Shown in pieces: positions 53,754 to 61,996 of a stretch of DNA of 64,000 bases (its first letter is position 1; each line of letters starts with the position of its first letter). The DNA is from Nocardia africana NBRC 100379. Lineage in GTDB: Bacteria; Actinomycetota; Actinomycetes; Mycobacteriales; Mycobacteriaceae. A program made the position numbers and the translations under genes. The notes under the pieces are model-generated. The model saw only the letters and a list, made by a program, of their open reading frames with translations, was not told the origin of the DNA and made no database searches. The stretch spans positions 1-64,000 of the forward strand of contig NZ_BDAV01000018.1 in the NCBI RefSeq assembly GCF_001612635.1. The letters run 5' to 3'.

Positions 53754-55106
53754 GTGAGTTATCGCCCGGATCAACGTCCGCATCGGATCGCGGTGTTGTC
53801 GGTGCACACCTCTCCACTCGCGCAGCCGGGTACCGGCGATGCGGGCGGGATGAACGTCTACGTGCTGCAGTCGGCGCTACAGCTGGCTCGCCGCGGCGTG
53901 GAGGTGGAGATCTTCACGCGTGCGACATCCTCCAACGACGAGCCGGTGGTCGAGGCCGCGCCGGGAGTCCTGGTGCGGCATGTGGTGGCGGGACCGTTCG
54001 AGGGGTTGGACAAGCACGATCTGCCGACTCAGCTGTGTCCGTTCGCGGCGGAGGTGTTGCGTCAGGAGGCCCGGCAGCTGCCCGGCTACTACGACCTGAT
54101 CCATTCGCACTACTGGCTGTCGGGACAGGTGGGCTGGCTGGCCCGGGATCGGTGGCGGGTGCCGCTGGTGCACACCGCGCACACGCTGGCCGCGGTGAAG
54201 AACGCCTTCCTGGCCGAGGGTGATACGCCGGAACCGCTGTCGCGGGTGGTCGGCGAGAAGCAGATCATCGCCGAATCGGATCGGCTGGTCGCCAATACCG
54301 CGGAGGAGGCACGCCAGCTCGTCGAGCTGTACGGCGCCGAATCCGAGCGCATCGACGTGGTGCCCCCGGGTGCGGATCTGTCCCGGTATCGCCCCGGTGA
54401 CCGGGCGGCCGCACGCGCCGAATTCGGTATCGAGCCGGATGAGCAGGTGGTGGCGTTCGTCGGCCGGATCCAGCCGCTCAAGGCTCCCGATGTGCTCCTG
54501 TTCGCGGCGGCCGAGGTGCTGCGCGCCGAACCCGGACGCAAGCTGCGGGTGCTCATCGTGGGCGGGCCCTCGGGGACCGGTCTGGATCGGCCGGACGCGT
54601 TGATCGAGTTGGCCGCCACGCTCGGCATCTCGGATCGGGTGACATTCCTGCCGCCGCAGCCGCCGCATCGGCTGGTGCAGGTGTACCGGGCCGCGGATAT
54701 GGTCGCGGTGCCGAGTTACAACGAGTCGTTCGGCCTGGTCGCCATCGAGGCGCAGGCCAGTGGCACACCGGTGCTGGCCGCCGACGTGGGCGGGTTGAGT
54801 ACCGCTGTGCGAGACGGTGTTTCGGGCAGGCTGGTGTCCGGGCACCAGGCCGACGAGTGGGCGGCGGCCCTGCGCGGGCTGCTCGACGATCCGGAACGGC
54901 TGCGGCGGATGGGCGCGGCCGCGGTGGACCATGCGGCGGGTTTCTCCTGGGAACACACCGCCGACGGTTTGCTCGACTGCTATGCCGAGGCGTTGGCCGG
55001 GCATCGGGGTGTGCGTTCGCGAATGCCGGGTACGTTGCTGACAGAGAGCAGTCAAGCCAGGTCGCGGGCGCTGTGGCGGCGCCGGATGGGAGTGGTACGC
55101 CGGTGA
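53754..55106 (+). CDS. mshA: D-inositol-3-phosphate glycosyltransferase
   Basis: The 450-residue GT-B enzyme joins GlcNAc from UDP-GlcNAc to inositol 3-phosphate, the first step of mycothiol synthesis. The N-terminal lobe has SVHTSPLAQPGTGDAGGMNVYV; the C-terminal lobe has VVAFVGRIQPLKAPDVLL and the nucleotide site VPSYNESFGLVAIEAQASG. GTG start after GGAGG. The downstream YbjN-like gene overlaps by GTGA, as in mycobacteria. Confidence 0.96.
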   Translation: MSYRPDQRPHRIAVLSVHTSPLAQPGTGDAGGMNVYVLQSALQLARRGVEVEIFTRATSSNDEPVVEAAPGVLVRHVVAGPFEGLDKHDLPTQLCPFAAEVLRQEARQLPGYYDLIHSHYWLSGQVGWLARDRWRVPLVHTAHTLAAVKNAFLAEGDTPEPLSRVVGEKQIIAESDRLVANTAEEARQLVELYGAESERIDVVPPGADLSRYRPGDRAAARAEFGIEPDEQVVAFVGRIQPLKAPDVLLFAAAEVLRAEPGRKLRVLIVGGPSGTGLDRPDALIELAATLGISDRVTFLPPQPPHRLVQVYRAADMVAVPSYNESFGLVAIEAQASGTPVLAADVGGLSTAVRDGVSGRLVSGHQADEWAAALRGLLDDPERLRRMGAAAVDHAAGFSWEHTADGLLDCYAEALAGHRGVRSRMPGTLLTESSQARSRALWRRRMGVVRR

Positions 55107-55606
55107 CTGACACCATCGCGCAGACCGCGCAGCTGATCGACGACACCGTGCGTGAGCGCGAGATCGACTACACCCGCGAGGGCCAGGACACCTTCGTCGT
55201 GGTTCTGCCCGGTGAGCGCAAGCTGAAGACCACGGTCATGCTGACGGTCGGCAAGCACGGCGTGCGCTTCGAATGCTTCGTCTGCCGCAAACCCGACGAG
55301 AACTTCGAGGGTGTCTACAAGTATCTGCTGCGCCGCAACCGCCGCCTCTACGGTGTCGCCTACACGCTGGACCGGGTCGGCGACATCTACCTGGTCGGCC
55401 GCATCGCGACCCATGCCGTGACTCCCGACGAACTCGACCGCGTCTTCGGCCAGATTCTCGAGGCGGTCGACGGCGACTTCAACGTGCTGCTGGAGCTCGG
55501 TTTCGCGGAATCCATTCGGCGCGAATGGAAATGGCGTGTCTCGCGTGGCGAATCGCTGAAGAATCTGCGGGCGTTCGAGCATCTGGTCGACACCGAGGAA
55601 TCCTGA
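55103..55606 (+). CDS. YbjN domain-containing protein (Rv0487-like)
   Basis: The 167-residue cytoplasmic protein has the YbjN/type III secretion chaperone-like fold: VLPGERKLKTTVMLTVG, VFGQILEAVDGDFNVLLELGF and IRREWKWRVSRGESLKNLRAF. It always follows mshA in related genomes; a role linked to mycothiol is possible but unproven. GTG 55103 overlaps the mshA stop. Confidence 0.88.
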   Translation: MTDTIAQTAQLIDDTVREREIDYTREGQDTFVVVLPGERKLKTTVMLTVGKHGVRFECFVCRKPDENFEGVYKYLLRRNRRLYGVAYTLDRVGDIYLVGRIATHAVTPDELDRVFGQILEAVDGDFNVLLELGFAESIRREWKWRVSRGESLKNLRAFEHLVDTEES

Positions 55607-55685
55607 GGCCCGTCCGCCCAGCCCGATGCCCCGCGCCGGGTACCGTGCATCCGATCGGGTGATGCGCTGAGGAGGCGGTGGCGAA

Positions 55686-56642
55686 GTGGCTGTGCTGGCT
55701 GTGGATATCGGCGCGACCAAATTCGCGGCCGCCGTCGCGGTATCACCGATCGGCGTGCTGCCCGGCGACGAGTCCACTGTCGCGCGGCCGGCCGCCCTGC
55801 GGCATATCCACCAGGTGGGCGTCCCCGCGCGCGACGTGTGGGAAACCTGCCGTGAGCTGCTGCGCAGCGTGGTCGCCGCCGCCTCGGCCGACGAGGCGTG
55901 CGGCGGTGCGGAATTCGAGGTAACGACGGTCGGTATCGCCGCCGCCGGACCGGTGGATGTCCGCACCGGCAGTACCGCCCCGTTGAACATCCCCGAGTGG
56001 CGCGACGGCTTCCCGATCGTCGCCGCGGTGCGAGAACTCTTTCCCGAGGCCGATATTCGCTTCGCGATCGACGGTGCGGCGTTGGCGTTGGCGGAGTATC
56101 GCGTCGGTGGTTTACGCGGTGTCCGTTCCGGATTGGCGATGACGGTCTCCTCCGGGATCGGTGGGGGAATAATCAGCGACGGGCGAGTGGTGTTCGGTCG
56201 CACCGGAAATGCCGGTCACGTCGGACATATCGTGGTGCCCGGCTGGGATGTGCCGTGCGCGTGCGGCGGGGTTGGGTGTGTGGAGGCCGTCGCGAGTGGC
56301 ATGTCGTCGGTCCGTTGGGCACGCGGACAAGGCTGGGCCGGAACCACCGGGATGGATTTGGCACGTGCCGGCCGAGCCGGTGACCCGATCGCCCTGGCGG
56401 CGTTGTCTCGCGCGGGAACCGCGCTGGGACAAGCCATTTCGTCCGCGGCCGCGACACTCGACATCGACCGGGTGGTGATCGGCGGCGGTTTCGCCGAATC
56501 CGGCGCCCCGCTCTGGGAGCCGCTGCACGCGGCGGTGGCGAAGCACGCCCGCCTCGGCTTCATTCGCGAGCTGGAGGTGGTGAAATCCCCGATCACCGAC
56601 GGCGCCACCCTGGTGGGTGCGGCGGCGCTGGCCGGGGACTGA
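55686..56642 (+). CDS. ROK family kinase-like protein
   Basis: This 318-residue protein has the phosphate loop VLAVDIGATKFAAAV, the catalytic Asp in FAIDGAALALAEY and the zinc motif CACGGVGCVE. There is no helix-turn-helix, unlike the ROK regulator Rv0485 near mshA in M. tuberculosis. It is probably a sugar kinase; its neighbours suggest a GlcNAc-related role, but this is inference. GTG start with GGAGG upstream. Confidence 0.85.
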   Translation: MAVLAVDIGATKFAAAVAVSPIGVLPGDESTVARPAALRHIHQVGVPARDVWETCRELLRSVVAAASADEACGGAEFEVTTVGIAAAGPVDVRTGSTAPLNIPEWRDGFPIVAAVRELFPEADIRFAIDGAALALAEYRVGGLRGVRSGLAMTVSSGIGGGIISDGRVVFGRTGNAGHVGHIVVPGWDVPCACGGVGCVEAVASGMSSVRWARGQGWAGTTGMDLARAGRAGDPIALAALSRAGTALGQAISSAAATLDIDRVVIGGGFAESGAPLWEPLHAAVAKHARLGFIRELEVVKSPITDGATLVGAAALAGD

Positions 56643-56675
56643 GATCGCGACCCCGGGGCGTGCCGGTCGCGCCGC

Positions 56676-56897
56676 TCAGCCGTGGTCGATGCTGCGCACA
56701 TGCGCCACAAGCGCATTCGCGTGCCCGTGCCCCAGGCCGTGCTCACTCTTCAACCACGCGACCAGGTCCATATGCTTACTCAGCTCCGACCCGCGAATGA
56801 TGCCGAACCACTCCTCGACGGGCCGTCCGTACTTCTTCTCGATGGCGGGGAAGTAGGACGCGGGACCCTTCACCGTTGCGGTGCTCTGTGCGCTCAT
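56676..56897 (-). CDS. DUF4287 domain small protein
   Basis: The 73-residue protein starts MSAQSTATVKGPASYFPAIE and has RPVEEWFGIIRG and WLKSEHGLGHGHANALVAH, the DUF4287 pattern. It is soluble; function is unknown. It converges with the ROK gene, 33 bases between stops. Confidence 0.85.
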   Translation of the reverse strand: MSAQSTATVKGPASYFPAIEKKYGRPVEEWFGIIRGSELSKHMDLVAWLKSEHGLGHGHANALVAHVRSIDHG

Positions 56898-56981
56898 ATT
56901 CGTGTGGACGGCCTCCGCCGGTAGTACTCATCCACGCCGGGAAGTGATGTGAGTCACTCGGTCTCGGCGTCGCGCGCGAGT

Positions 56982-57899
56982 TCAGTGTTGATCGGCGAAA
57001 TCGCGCAGTAGTTCTCCGGTCGGGCCGGGCTCCTCGATCATCGGGCTGTGGCCGCAGTCGAGCGATTCGATCCGCACATCCGGCACGCGCCGGTAGTCCT
57101 GGAAGGATGCGGCCGGCCAGCGGTGGTCCCCGGAGCCGTAGAGCACCAGGCTCGGCAGTCCGAGATCGGCGAGGCGGTCCGGTTCCTGCCGTTCCCGCAG
57201 ATAGACATCCGAGGCGTCGGAGGTGGCGGTGAGACTGCGGTAGGTCATGCCGTGGAAGTCGTCCACGAGTTGCTGCGGAATCGCGACGTCGCGGGTGAAC
57301 GCGCTGCTCATGGCGTATCGAATGGCGGCGTCCGGGAGCAGCGGCCACAGCGGCTGCCCGATCTGCGGGACGAACAGCAGGTTACCGAGTGGGCCGTTGT
57401 CGGCGAACGCGTCCAGCCGGGACCCGGTGCCGATCAGTGCGATCGCGTTCACCAGATCACGGCGCTGAGCGGCGAGTTCGGTCGCGACATATCCGCCGGT
57501 GGAGTGCCCGACGACGGTCGCGTGCCGCACGCCGAGCCGGTCGAGGACCGCGGCGACCCGATGTCCCTGCTCGGCCATGCCGTAACCGCTGTCCGGTTTG
57601 GCCGACCGGCCGTGGCCGAGCAGGTCGACTCGCACCACGTAGAGGTCCGCCAGCGCGGGCAGGACCGGATCCCACCACGAGACCGAGCCGCCGGTCCCGT
57701 GGATCAGCACCACCGCGCGTGGGCTCGGCGCACCGTTGGTCACGACGTGGATATCGCCGTCCGGAAGCCGCACCATCCGGTCTACGGAATCGTCCGGTGC
57801 GGCCGTCGCGACCCCGGCGGTGTTCCCGGCGAGCAGGGCGACGAGCACGGTGACCAGTAGCATCGCGCGTCTCGCCCGACCGGCAGCGGCAGTTGTCAT
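56982..57899 (-). CDS. Secreted alpha/beta hydrolase
   Basis: The 305-residue protein has a signal peptide (LLVTVLVALLAGNTAGVATAA, cleavage near residue 34) and a hydrolase core with HGTGGSVSWWDP, VDLLGHGRS, nucleophile VVGHSTGGYV, Asp in YGSGDHRWP and His in DCGHSPMIEE. It should act outside the cell on an ester or similar bond. It is the last gene of a minus-strand group with the UPF0324 transporter. Confidence 0.9.
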   Translation of the reverse strand: MTTAAAGRARRAMLLVTVLVALLAGNTAGVATAAPDDSVDRMVRLPDGDIHVVTNGAPSPRAVVLIHGTGGSVSWWDPVLPALADLYVVRVDLLGHGRSAKPDSGYGMAEQGHRVAAVLDRLGVRHATVVGHSTGGYVATELAAQRRDLVNAIALIGTGSRLDAFADNGPLGNLLFVPQIGQPLWPLLPDAAIRYAMSSAFTRDVAIPQQLVDDFHGMTYRSLTATSDASDVYLRERQEPDRLADLGLPSLVLYGSGDHRWPAASFQDYRRVPDVRIESLDCGHSPMIEEPGPTGELLRDFADQH

Positions 57900-57989
57900 A
57901 TCTCCTCCCGAGGACCGTTGATGCCATGACGATCCCGGAGGTCGCGGCCTCGCGTCTTGGAGAAATGTCGCCCGCCGCCGGGCTGTCGG

Positions 57990-59105
57990 TCAGTCGACCA
58001 CGCCCCAGTGCAGGACCCGGACGGTGAACAGCACCAAACCCAGCGAGACCGTCGCGACCACGACCAGGCCGACCACCGCCACCGCCAGCGGCCGCCACCC
58101 ACTGCGCCCCAGTTCGCGGAAATCGGTGTTGAGACCCACGCCGGCGAAGGTGAGCAGGAACGCCCACTTCGACAGGTTGGCGAGGTCGGCCAGTTGCGCC
58201 TTGTCGATCCAGTGGGCTGTGGCCAGGGCGGAGACCGCCAGGAAGCCGAGGACGAACTTCGGGAACTTCGCCCACACGAAGGCCGCCTTGGCGCGCAGTC
58301 CCGGAGCGATCCTGTCGGCCTCACCGCGGGACGCCCAGTACAGGCCGAAGCCCAGGACCACGAATCCGATGAGCGCGTTGCGGGTCGACTTCACCAGGAC
58401 CGCCAGTTTGCCGGCGGCGTCGGAGTAGGCGTACCCGGTCGCGGTGGTTTCGGCGGTGTTGTCCACGGCCAGACCCGACCAGAGGCCGAATTCGTGATCG
58501 GTCAGACCCAGGCCGTGGCCGATCGCGGGGAGCGTGAACAGCGATACCGCGCCCAGCGTCAGAATGGCCGCGATGGCATAGCCGACGTCCGCGTTGCGGG
58601 CCCGGATGGCCCCGCGCGCGGCCACGATCGCCGATACGCCGCAGATCGAGGTGCCCACGGCCAGCAGCGATCCCAGCTTGCCGGACAGGCCCAGCAGCCG
58701 TGCCACGGTGAGGATGATCGCGCCCGCCACCGTCATGTCGATGAGGATCAGCACGAAGCTGGTGCCACCCAATTTCGCGACATCACCGAGGACGAAGCGC
58801 GATCCCAGCGCCACGATGCCGGCCTTCAACCAGAATTCGTAGGTGCCGATGCCGGGCTTGAAGATCTTGTGCACCCCAACGGTATTGGCGATGATCAGCC
58901 CGAAAACAATGGCCCAGAGCACATATTCGATATCGGGGAAGCGCCAGTGGTGCGCGTGGACGACGTCGTTCACCCAGATCTGGGTGTACTTGCCGAGCAA
59001 GCCGACCGCCACCAGCAGCGCGATGCCCGGCAGATAGGCCAGAGCGCCGCGTAGATTCGCCGATTCCGTGGTCGCGGTGGTTGTTTCGTTCGTCTCGGTA
59101 GTCAT
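57990..59105 (-). CDS. UPF0324/YeiH-type putative sulfate exporter family membrane protein
   Basis: This 371-residue protein has about ten membrane helices and the UPF0324 features ALGSRFVLGDVAKLGG, GTSICGVSAIVAARGAI and FAGVGLNTDFRELG. Members are annotated as putative sulfate exporters. A tiny membrane-protein gene precedes it by four bases and may encode a subunit or leader partner. Confidence 0.9.
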   Translation of the reverse strand: MTTETNETTTATTESANLRGALAYLPGIALLVAVGLLGKYTQIWVNDVVHAHHWRFPDIEYVLWAIVFGLIIANTVGVHKIFKPGIGTYEFWLKAGIVALGSRFVLGDVAKLGGTSFVLILIDMTVAGAIILTVARLLGLSGKLGSLLAVGTSICGVSAIVAARGAIRARNADVGYAIAAILTLGAVSLFTLPAIGHGLGLTDHEFGLWSGLAVDNTAETTATGYAYSDAAGKLAVLVKSTRNALIGFVVLGFGLYWASRGEADRIAPGLRAKAAFVWAKFPKFVLGFLAVSALATAHWIDKAQLADLANLSKWAFLLTFAGVGLNTDFRELGRSGWRPLAVAVVGLVVVATVSLGLVLFTVRVLHWGVVD

Positions 59106-59109
59106 CGTG

Positions 59110-59271
59110 TCACCACGGAATCTTCGGCAGGGCGTCGGCGACGGCGAGCAGCACGAAGATCCCCGCGACGATCACCGCCCACCAGTCGACGCCGATCCGA
59201 TGGAAGACGGAAGGTTCCGGGGCGGATGCCCCCGAACCTTCCCGGTCGGGTACCGCACCCGGTTCGCTCAT
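59110..59271 (-). CDS. 53-residue single-pass membrane protein, partner of UPF0324 transporter
   Basis: The frame ATG 59271 to TGA 59110 encodes 53 residues: a polar acidic start (MSEPGAVPDREGSG), HRIGVDWWAV, one membrane helix (VIVAGIFVLLAVADALP) and KIPW at the end. GGGAG lies upstream of the ATG, and the UPF0324 gene starts four bases after the stop. The tight spacing and membrane helix argue for a real cotranslated small protein. I do not recognise a family. Confidence 0.75.
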   Translation of the reverse strand: MSEPGAVPDREGSGASAPEPSVFHRIGVDWWAVIVAGIFVLLAVADALPKIPW

Positions 59272-59411
59272 GGCCGACTCCCTCATAGCCGTCGATCGCG
59301 GTGACTCCCGCGATCAGGCGTCATCATGAGCGGCGTCGAAACATCGGGAAAGTAATCGAATCAGCGAGATTCGAGAAGGCCGCGACCAGCGAGATAAGGT
59401 GGTAGAAGTGG

Positions 59412-59451
59412 TTGCATTCGGGTGGCATTTTCGGATACACTGAAGTATCCG
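59412..59451 (+). promoter_or_regulatory. Promoter and operator of the toxin-antitoxin module
   Basis: TTGCAT (59412-59417) and TACACT (59436-59441) resemble -35 and -10 boxes 18 bases apart. Over the -10 lies the inverted repeat CGGATAC-ACTGAA-GTATCCG (59432-59451), a good candidate for antitoxin self-control. It is 41 bases before the antitoxin start. Confidence 0.6.
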
Positions 59452-59491
59452 CCCGTGTTGCGGCCGGCACGTGCACTGGAGGGTGAGATCG

Positions 59492-59875
59492 ATGACCGTT
59501 GCGAACGCTCTTGCCATCACCAGTCATGTCGATACGGCCAAGCTGCGTCCGGCGGAGCTGGCGCGACAGCTCGTCCAACATCTGGGTCCCACGCTGGTGG
59601 CGTTGCTCGCCGGCGTCCGCGACCGCAAGCTGCCGCACAAGTGGTCCCACGCCGAAGGTCCGACGCCCAGGGATGCCGCACTGGCACGCCTGCAGGTCGC
59701 GCATCGATGCTGGATCATCCTGGCGACCGCCGAGGACAGCGATGTGGCGCGGTCGTGGTTCATCGGAGCCAATCCGCGACTGGGCGAGGAGTCGCCCGCC
59801 CTGGCCATCCGTGCGGACCGATTCCGCGAGACCATCGCTGCCGCAGTCGCATTCGTCGACGGCTCGGACAACTGA
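59492..59875 (+). CDS. MbcA/ParS/Xre-type antitoxin (DUF2384)
   Basis: The 127-residue protein ends with the toxin-binding DUF2384 pattern: AEDSDVARSWFIGANPRLGEESPALAIRADR and AAVAFVDG (quoted with the usual W-F-x-G-x-N-P core). It should bind and block the RES toxin encoded next. GGAGG lies nine bases before ATG 59492. It is followed after 80 bases by the toxin gene. Confidence 0.85.
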   Translation: MTVANALAITSHVDTAKLRPAELARQLVQHLGPTLVALLAGVRDRKLPHKWSHAEGPTPRDAALARLQVAHRCWIILATAEDSDVARSWFIGANPRLGEESPALAIRADRFRETIAAAVAFVDGSDN

Positions 59876-59955
59876 CCTCGGCCGGCCTGGGCGCGCGGGA
59901 AAGCCCTCTTTCGATAAACTTCCGCCTTTGGGGAACTGTCGGAAGAGGGAGATCG

Positions 59956-60756
59956 GTGTCTGTGCGTGAAACCCGAAATGCTCGGCGCTGCGCCAAGACC
60001 GGTTTCACGCTTCTCCCCGCTGCGTCTCGCGAGGTCTATCGGCTGGCGAAACCGTCCTACGGACCGCTCAATCCGCTCCAGCGTGGGACCTCCAGCGACG
60101 AATCACGGGCGGAGTGGAACCGCTACGACGTCGAAGGCCAGCAGACCGTATACGCCGCCAGTACCGAACAGGGCGCGTACGGAGAGCTTCTCGCGCCGCT
60201 CAAACCGAAACTTCCCCGTCGCGCATCCCGCTATTTCGACGATGTCGGCTCCGACGACGAGCTCGAATCGCTGATCAAGGAGGAGTGGCAGAGCTCGGGC
60301 TATCGGCCGCCCCGCGAGCTGAACATGCTGTGGCTCAGCGAATATCGGCTCTACCACCTGACGCTCCCGGCGCACGGATGGTTCATCGATATCGAGGCGG
60401 CCTCCAGCCTGTCGGCGATCGCGCGGTATGCCCCGATCGCACTCGTGGAGCGCGGGCTGCGGGAGGTCACGGTCGCCGAGCTGCGCGGCGGCGAGCGCTG
60501 GCTCACCACGGCGATCTCCACGCGGATCTGGCAGATCACCCTCGACGACGACAGCCTCGCGCACGGGATCGCCTACGGTTCGCGGCACGGGAGCGAATGG
60601 GACTGCTGGGCCGTCTGGCTCCGCCGGACCGGTCTCGCGCACACCTCCAACGGACTCGTCACATCGGCGGACTCGGGCGTCGAGGTGCTGCCTCCGCCGA
60701 TCAACCCGGCTCTGCAGGCGATTCTGACCGCCTACGATCTCACCGTGAGCTGGTAG
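59956..60756 (+). CDS. RES-domain toxin (MbcT-like NAD+ phosphorylase)
   Basis: The 266-residue protein has the RES domain with its three key residues in place: Arg in VYRLAKPSYGPLNP, Glu in YAASTEQGAYGE and Ser in YGSRHGSEWDCW. MbcT of M. tuberculosis, a RES protein, kills by breaking down NAD+. GTG 59956 follows GGAAGAGGGAG. Compared with the compact domain of about 180 residues it is longer at both ends, so activity should be tested rather than assumed. Confidence 0.85.
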   Translation: MSVRETRNARRCAKTGFTLLPAASREVYRLAKPSYGPLNPLQRGTSSDESRAEWNRYDVEGQQTVYAASTEQGAYGELLAPLKPKLPRRASRYFDDVGSDDELESLIKEEWQSSGYRPPRELNMLWLSEYRLYHLTLPAHGWFIDIEAASSLSAIARYAPIALVERGLREVTVAELRGGERWLTTAISTRIWQITLDDDSLAHGIAYGSRHGSEWDCWAVWLRRTGLAHTSNGLVTSADSGVEVLPPPINPALQAILTAYDLTVSW

Positions 60757-60834
60757 GTCGCGCCCGCGACGGTCGCGAGTATTCGATCCGGCGCAGCTGA
60801 ACTGCGCCGACGCGACACCGCTAGCATGACCTGC

Positions 60835-61572
60835 ATGACGTACACCCTCGTGTTGCTGCGCCACGGCGAAAGCGAATGGAATGCTCTCAATCTGTTCACC
60901 GGCTGGGTGGATGTGCACCTGACCGACAAGGGTGTCGCCGAGGGCAAACGGGCCGGTGAGCTGCTGGCCGAGCACGGCATCCTGCCCGATATCGTCTACA
61001 CCTCGCTGCTGCGCCGCGCGATCAGCACCGCGAATATCGCCCTGGACGCCGCGGACCGGCACTGGATTCCGGTGGTCCGGGACTGGCGGCTCAACGAGCG
61101 GCACTACGGCGCGCTGCAGGGTAAGAACAAGGCACAGATCCGCGATCGGTACGGCGACGACCAGTTCATGATGTGGCGCCGCAGCTACGACACCCCGCCC
61201 CCGCCGATCGAGGCCGACAGCGAATACAGCCAGAGCGGCGACGCGCGCTACGCCGGTATCGACGTGCCGGCGACCGAATGCCTGAAGGACGTCGTCGCCC
61301 GCATGGTCCCGTACTGGGAGTCCACGATTTCCCGCGATCTGGTGGCCGGAAAGACCGTTCTGGTTGCGGCGCACGGAAATTCACTGCGGGCGCTGGTGAA
61401 GCATCTGGACGGTATTTCGGACGAGGATATCGCCGGCCTCAACATTCCCACGGGAATTCCGCTGCGCTACGAACTGGACGAGAATCTGCGTCCGATCGGT
61501 CCCGCGGAGTACCTGGACCCCGAGGCGGCAGCCGCGGGTGCGGCCGCGGTCGCGAGCCAGGGCGGTAAATAA
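60835..61572 (+). CDS. gpmA: 2,3-bisphosphoglycerate-dependent phosphoglycerate mutase
   Basis: The 245-residue glycolytic enzyme converts 3- and 2-phosphoglycerate. It has the phospho-His motif LVLLRHGESEWN, RRAISTANIAL, LNERHYGALQGKNK and the second His in VAAHGNSLRALVKHLDG. It matches Rv0489 (gpm1) in place after the mshA group. ATG 60835 or 60826 could start it. Confidence 0.96.
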   Translation: MTYTLVLLRHGESEWNALNLFTGWVDVHLTDKGVAEGKRAGELLAEHGILPDIVYTSLLRRAISTANIALDAADRHWIPVVRDWRLNERHYGALQGKNKAQIRDRYGDDQFMMWRRSYDTPPPPIEADSEYSQSGDARYAGIDVPATECLKDVVARMVPYWESTISRDLVAGKTVLVAAHGNSLRALVKHLDGISDEDIAGLNIPTGIPLRYELDENLRPIGPAEYLDPEAAAAGAAAVASQGGK

Positions 61573-61594
61573 ACCGGATTCCCCGCATTGTCCG

Positions 61595-61623
61595 ACGCGC
61601 CGCGGTCATCGACCGCGGCGCGT
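61595..61623 (+). terminator. 13-bp stem terminator after gpmA
   Basis: ACGCGCCGCGGTC (61595-61607) pairs perfectly with GACCGCGGCGCGT (61611-61623) around ATC, 23 bases after the gpmA stop, and is followed by TGTCGTATCTC. The rest of the gap up to 61996 holds no gene. Confidence 0.85.
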
Positions 61624-61912
61624 TGTCGTATCTCTCGAACCCGCTGCGGGTGAAGGGTTTCCGAATGCCGAAGTTCTCTCGGCCCCGCGTACGAATATGC
61701 AATACTCAGCGTTTTGTGAGCTGCATCTCTTCTGTCGACTCGTAGCTATCGAATTGCCCGCCGGCGGTCCGCATCCCGATGCGTACGGCCGGTAGTGGCG
61801 TCCGGGCCGGTGGGGAGTGGTGTGGATAACTTTCGGTAGGCACGCCGCCGGGCTTTCCGCTGGTCATCGACGTGGGATGAGGGGTTGAGAAATTGAGAGA
61901 CCTTCCTCGCAA

Positions 61913-61938
61913 AAGTTGCAACCGCTGGTTTGCAACTT
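61913..61938 (+). promoter_or_regulatory. Inverted-repeat operator upstream of the secreted CocE-type hydrolase
   Basis: AAGTTGCAA (61913-61921) and TTGCAACTT (61930-61938) are perfect 9-bp arms 8 bases apart. TTGCAA of the right arm and TACACT (61952-61957) are 16 bases apart and could be -35 and -10, so a bound regulator would block the promoter. The hydrolase starts at 61997. Confidence 0.6.
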
Positions 61939-61996
61939 ACTCCGCGGTAGATACACTCTCGGTCGTTCGACCATCTCGAGAGGCGGATCACGTTCG

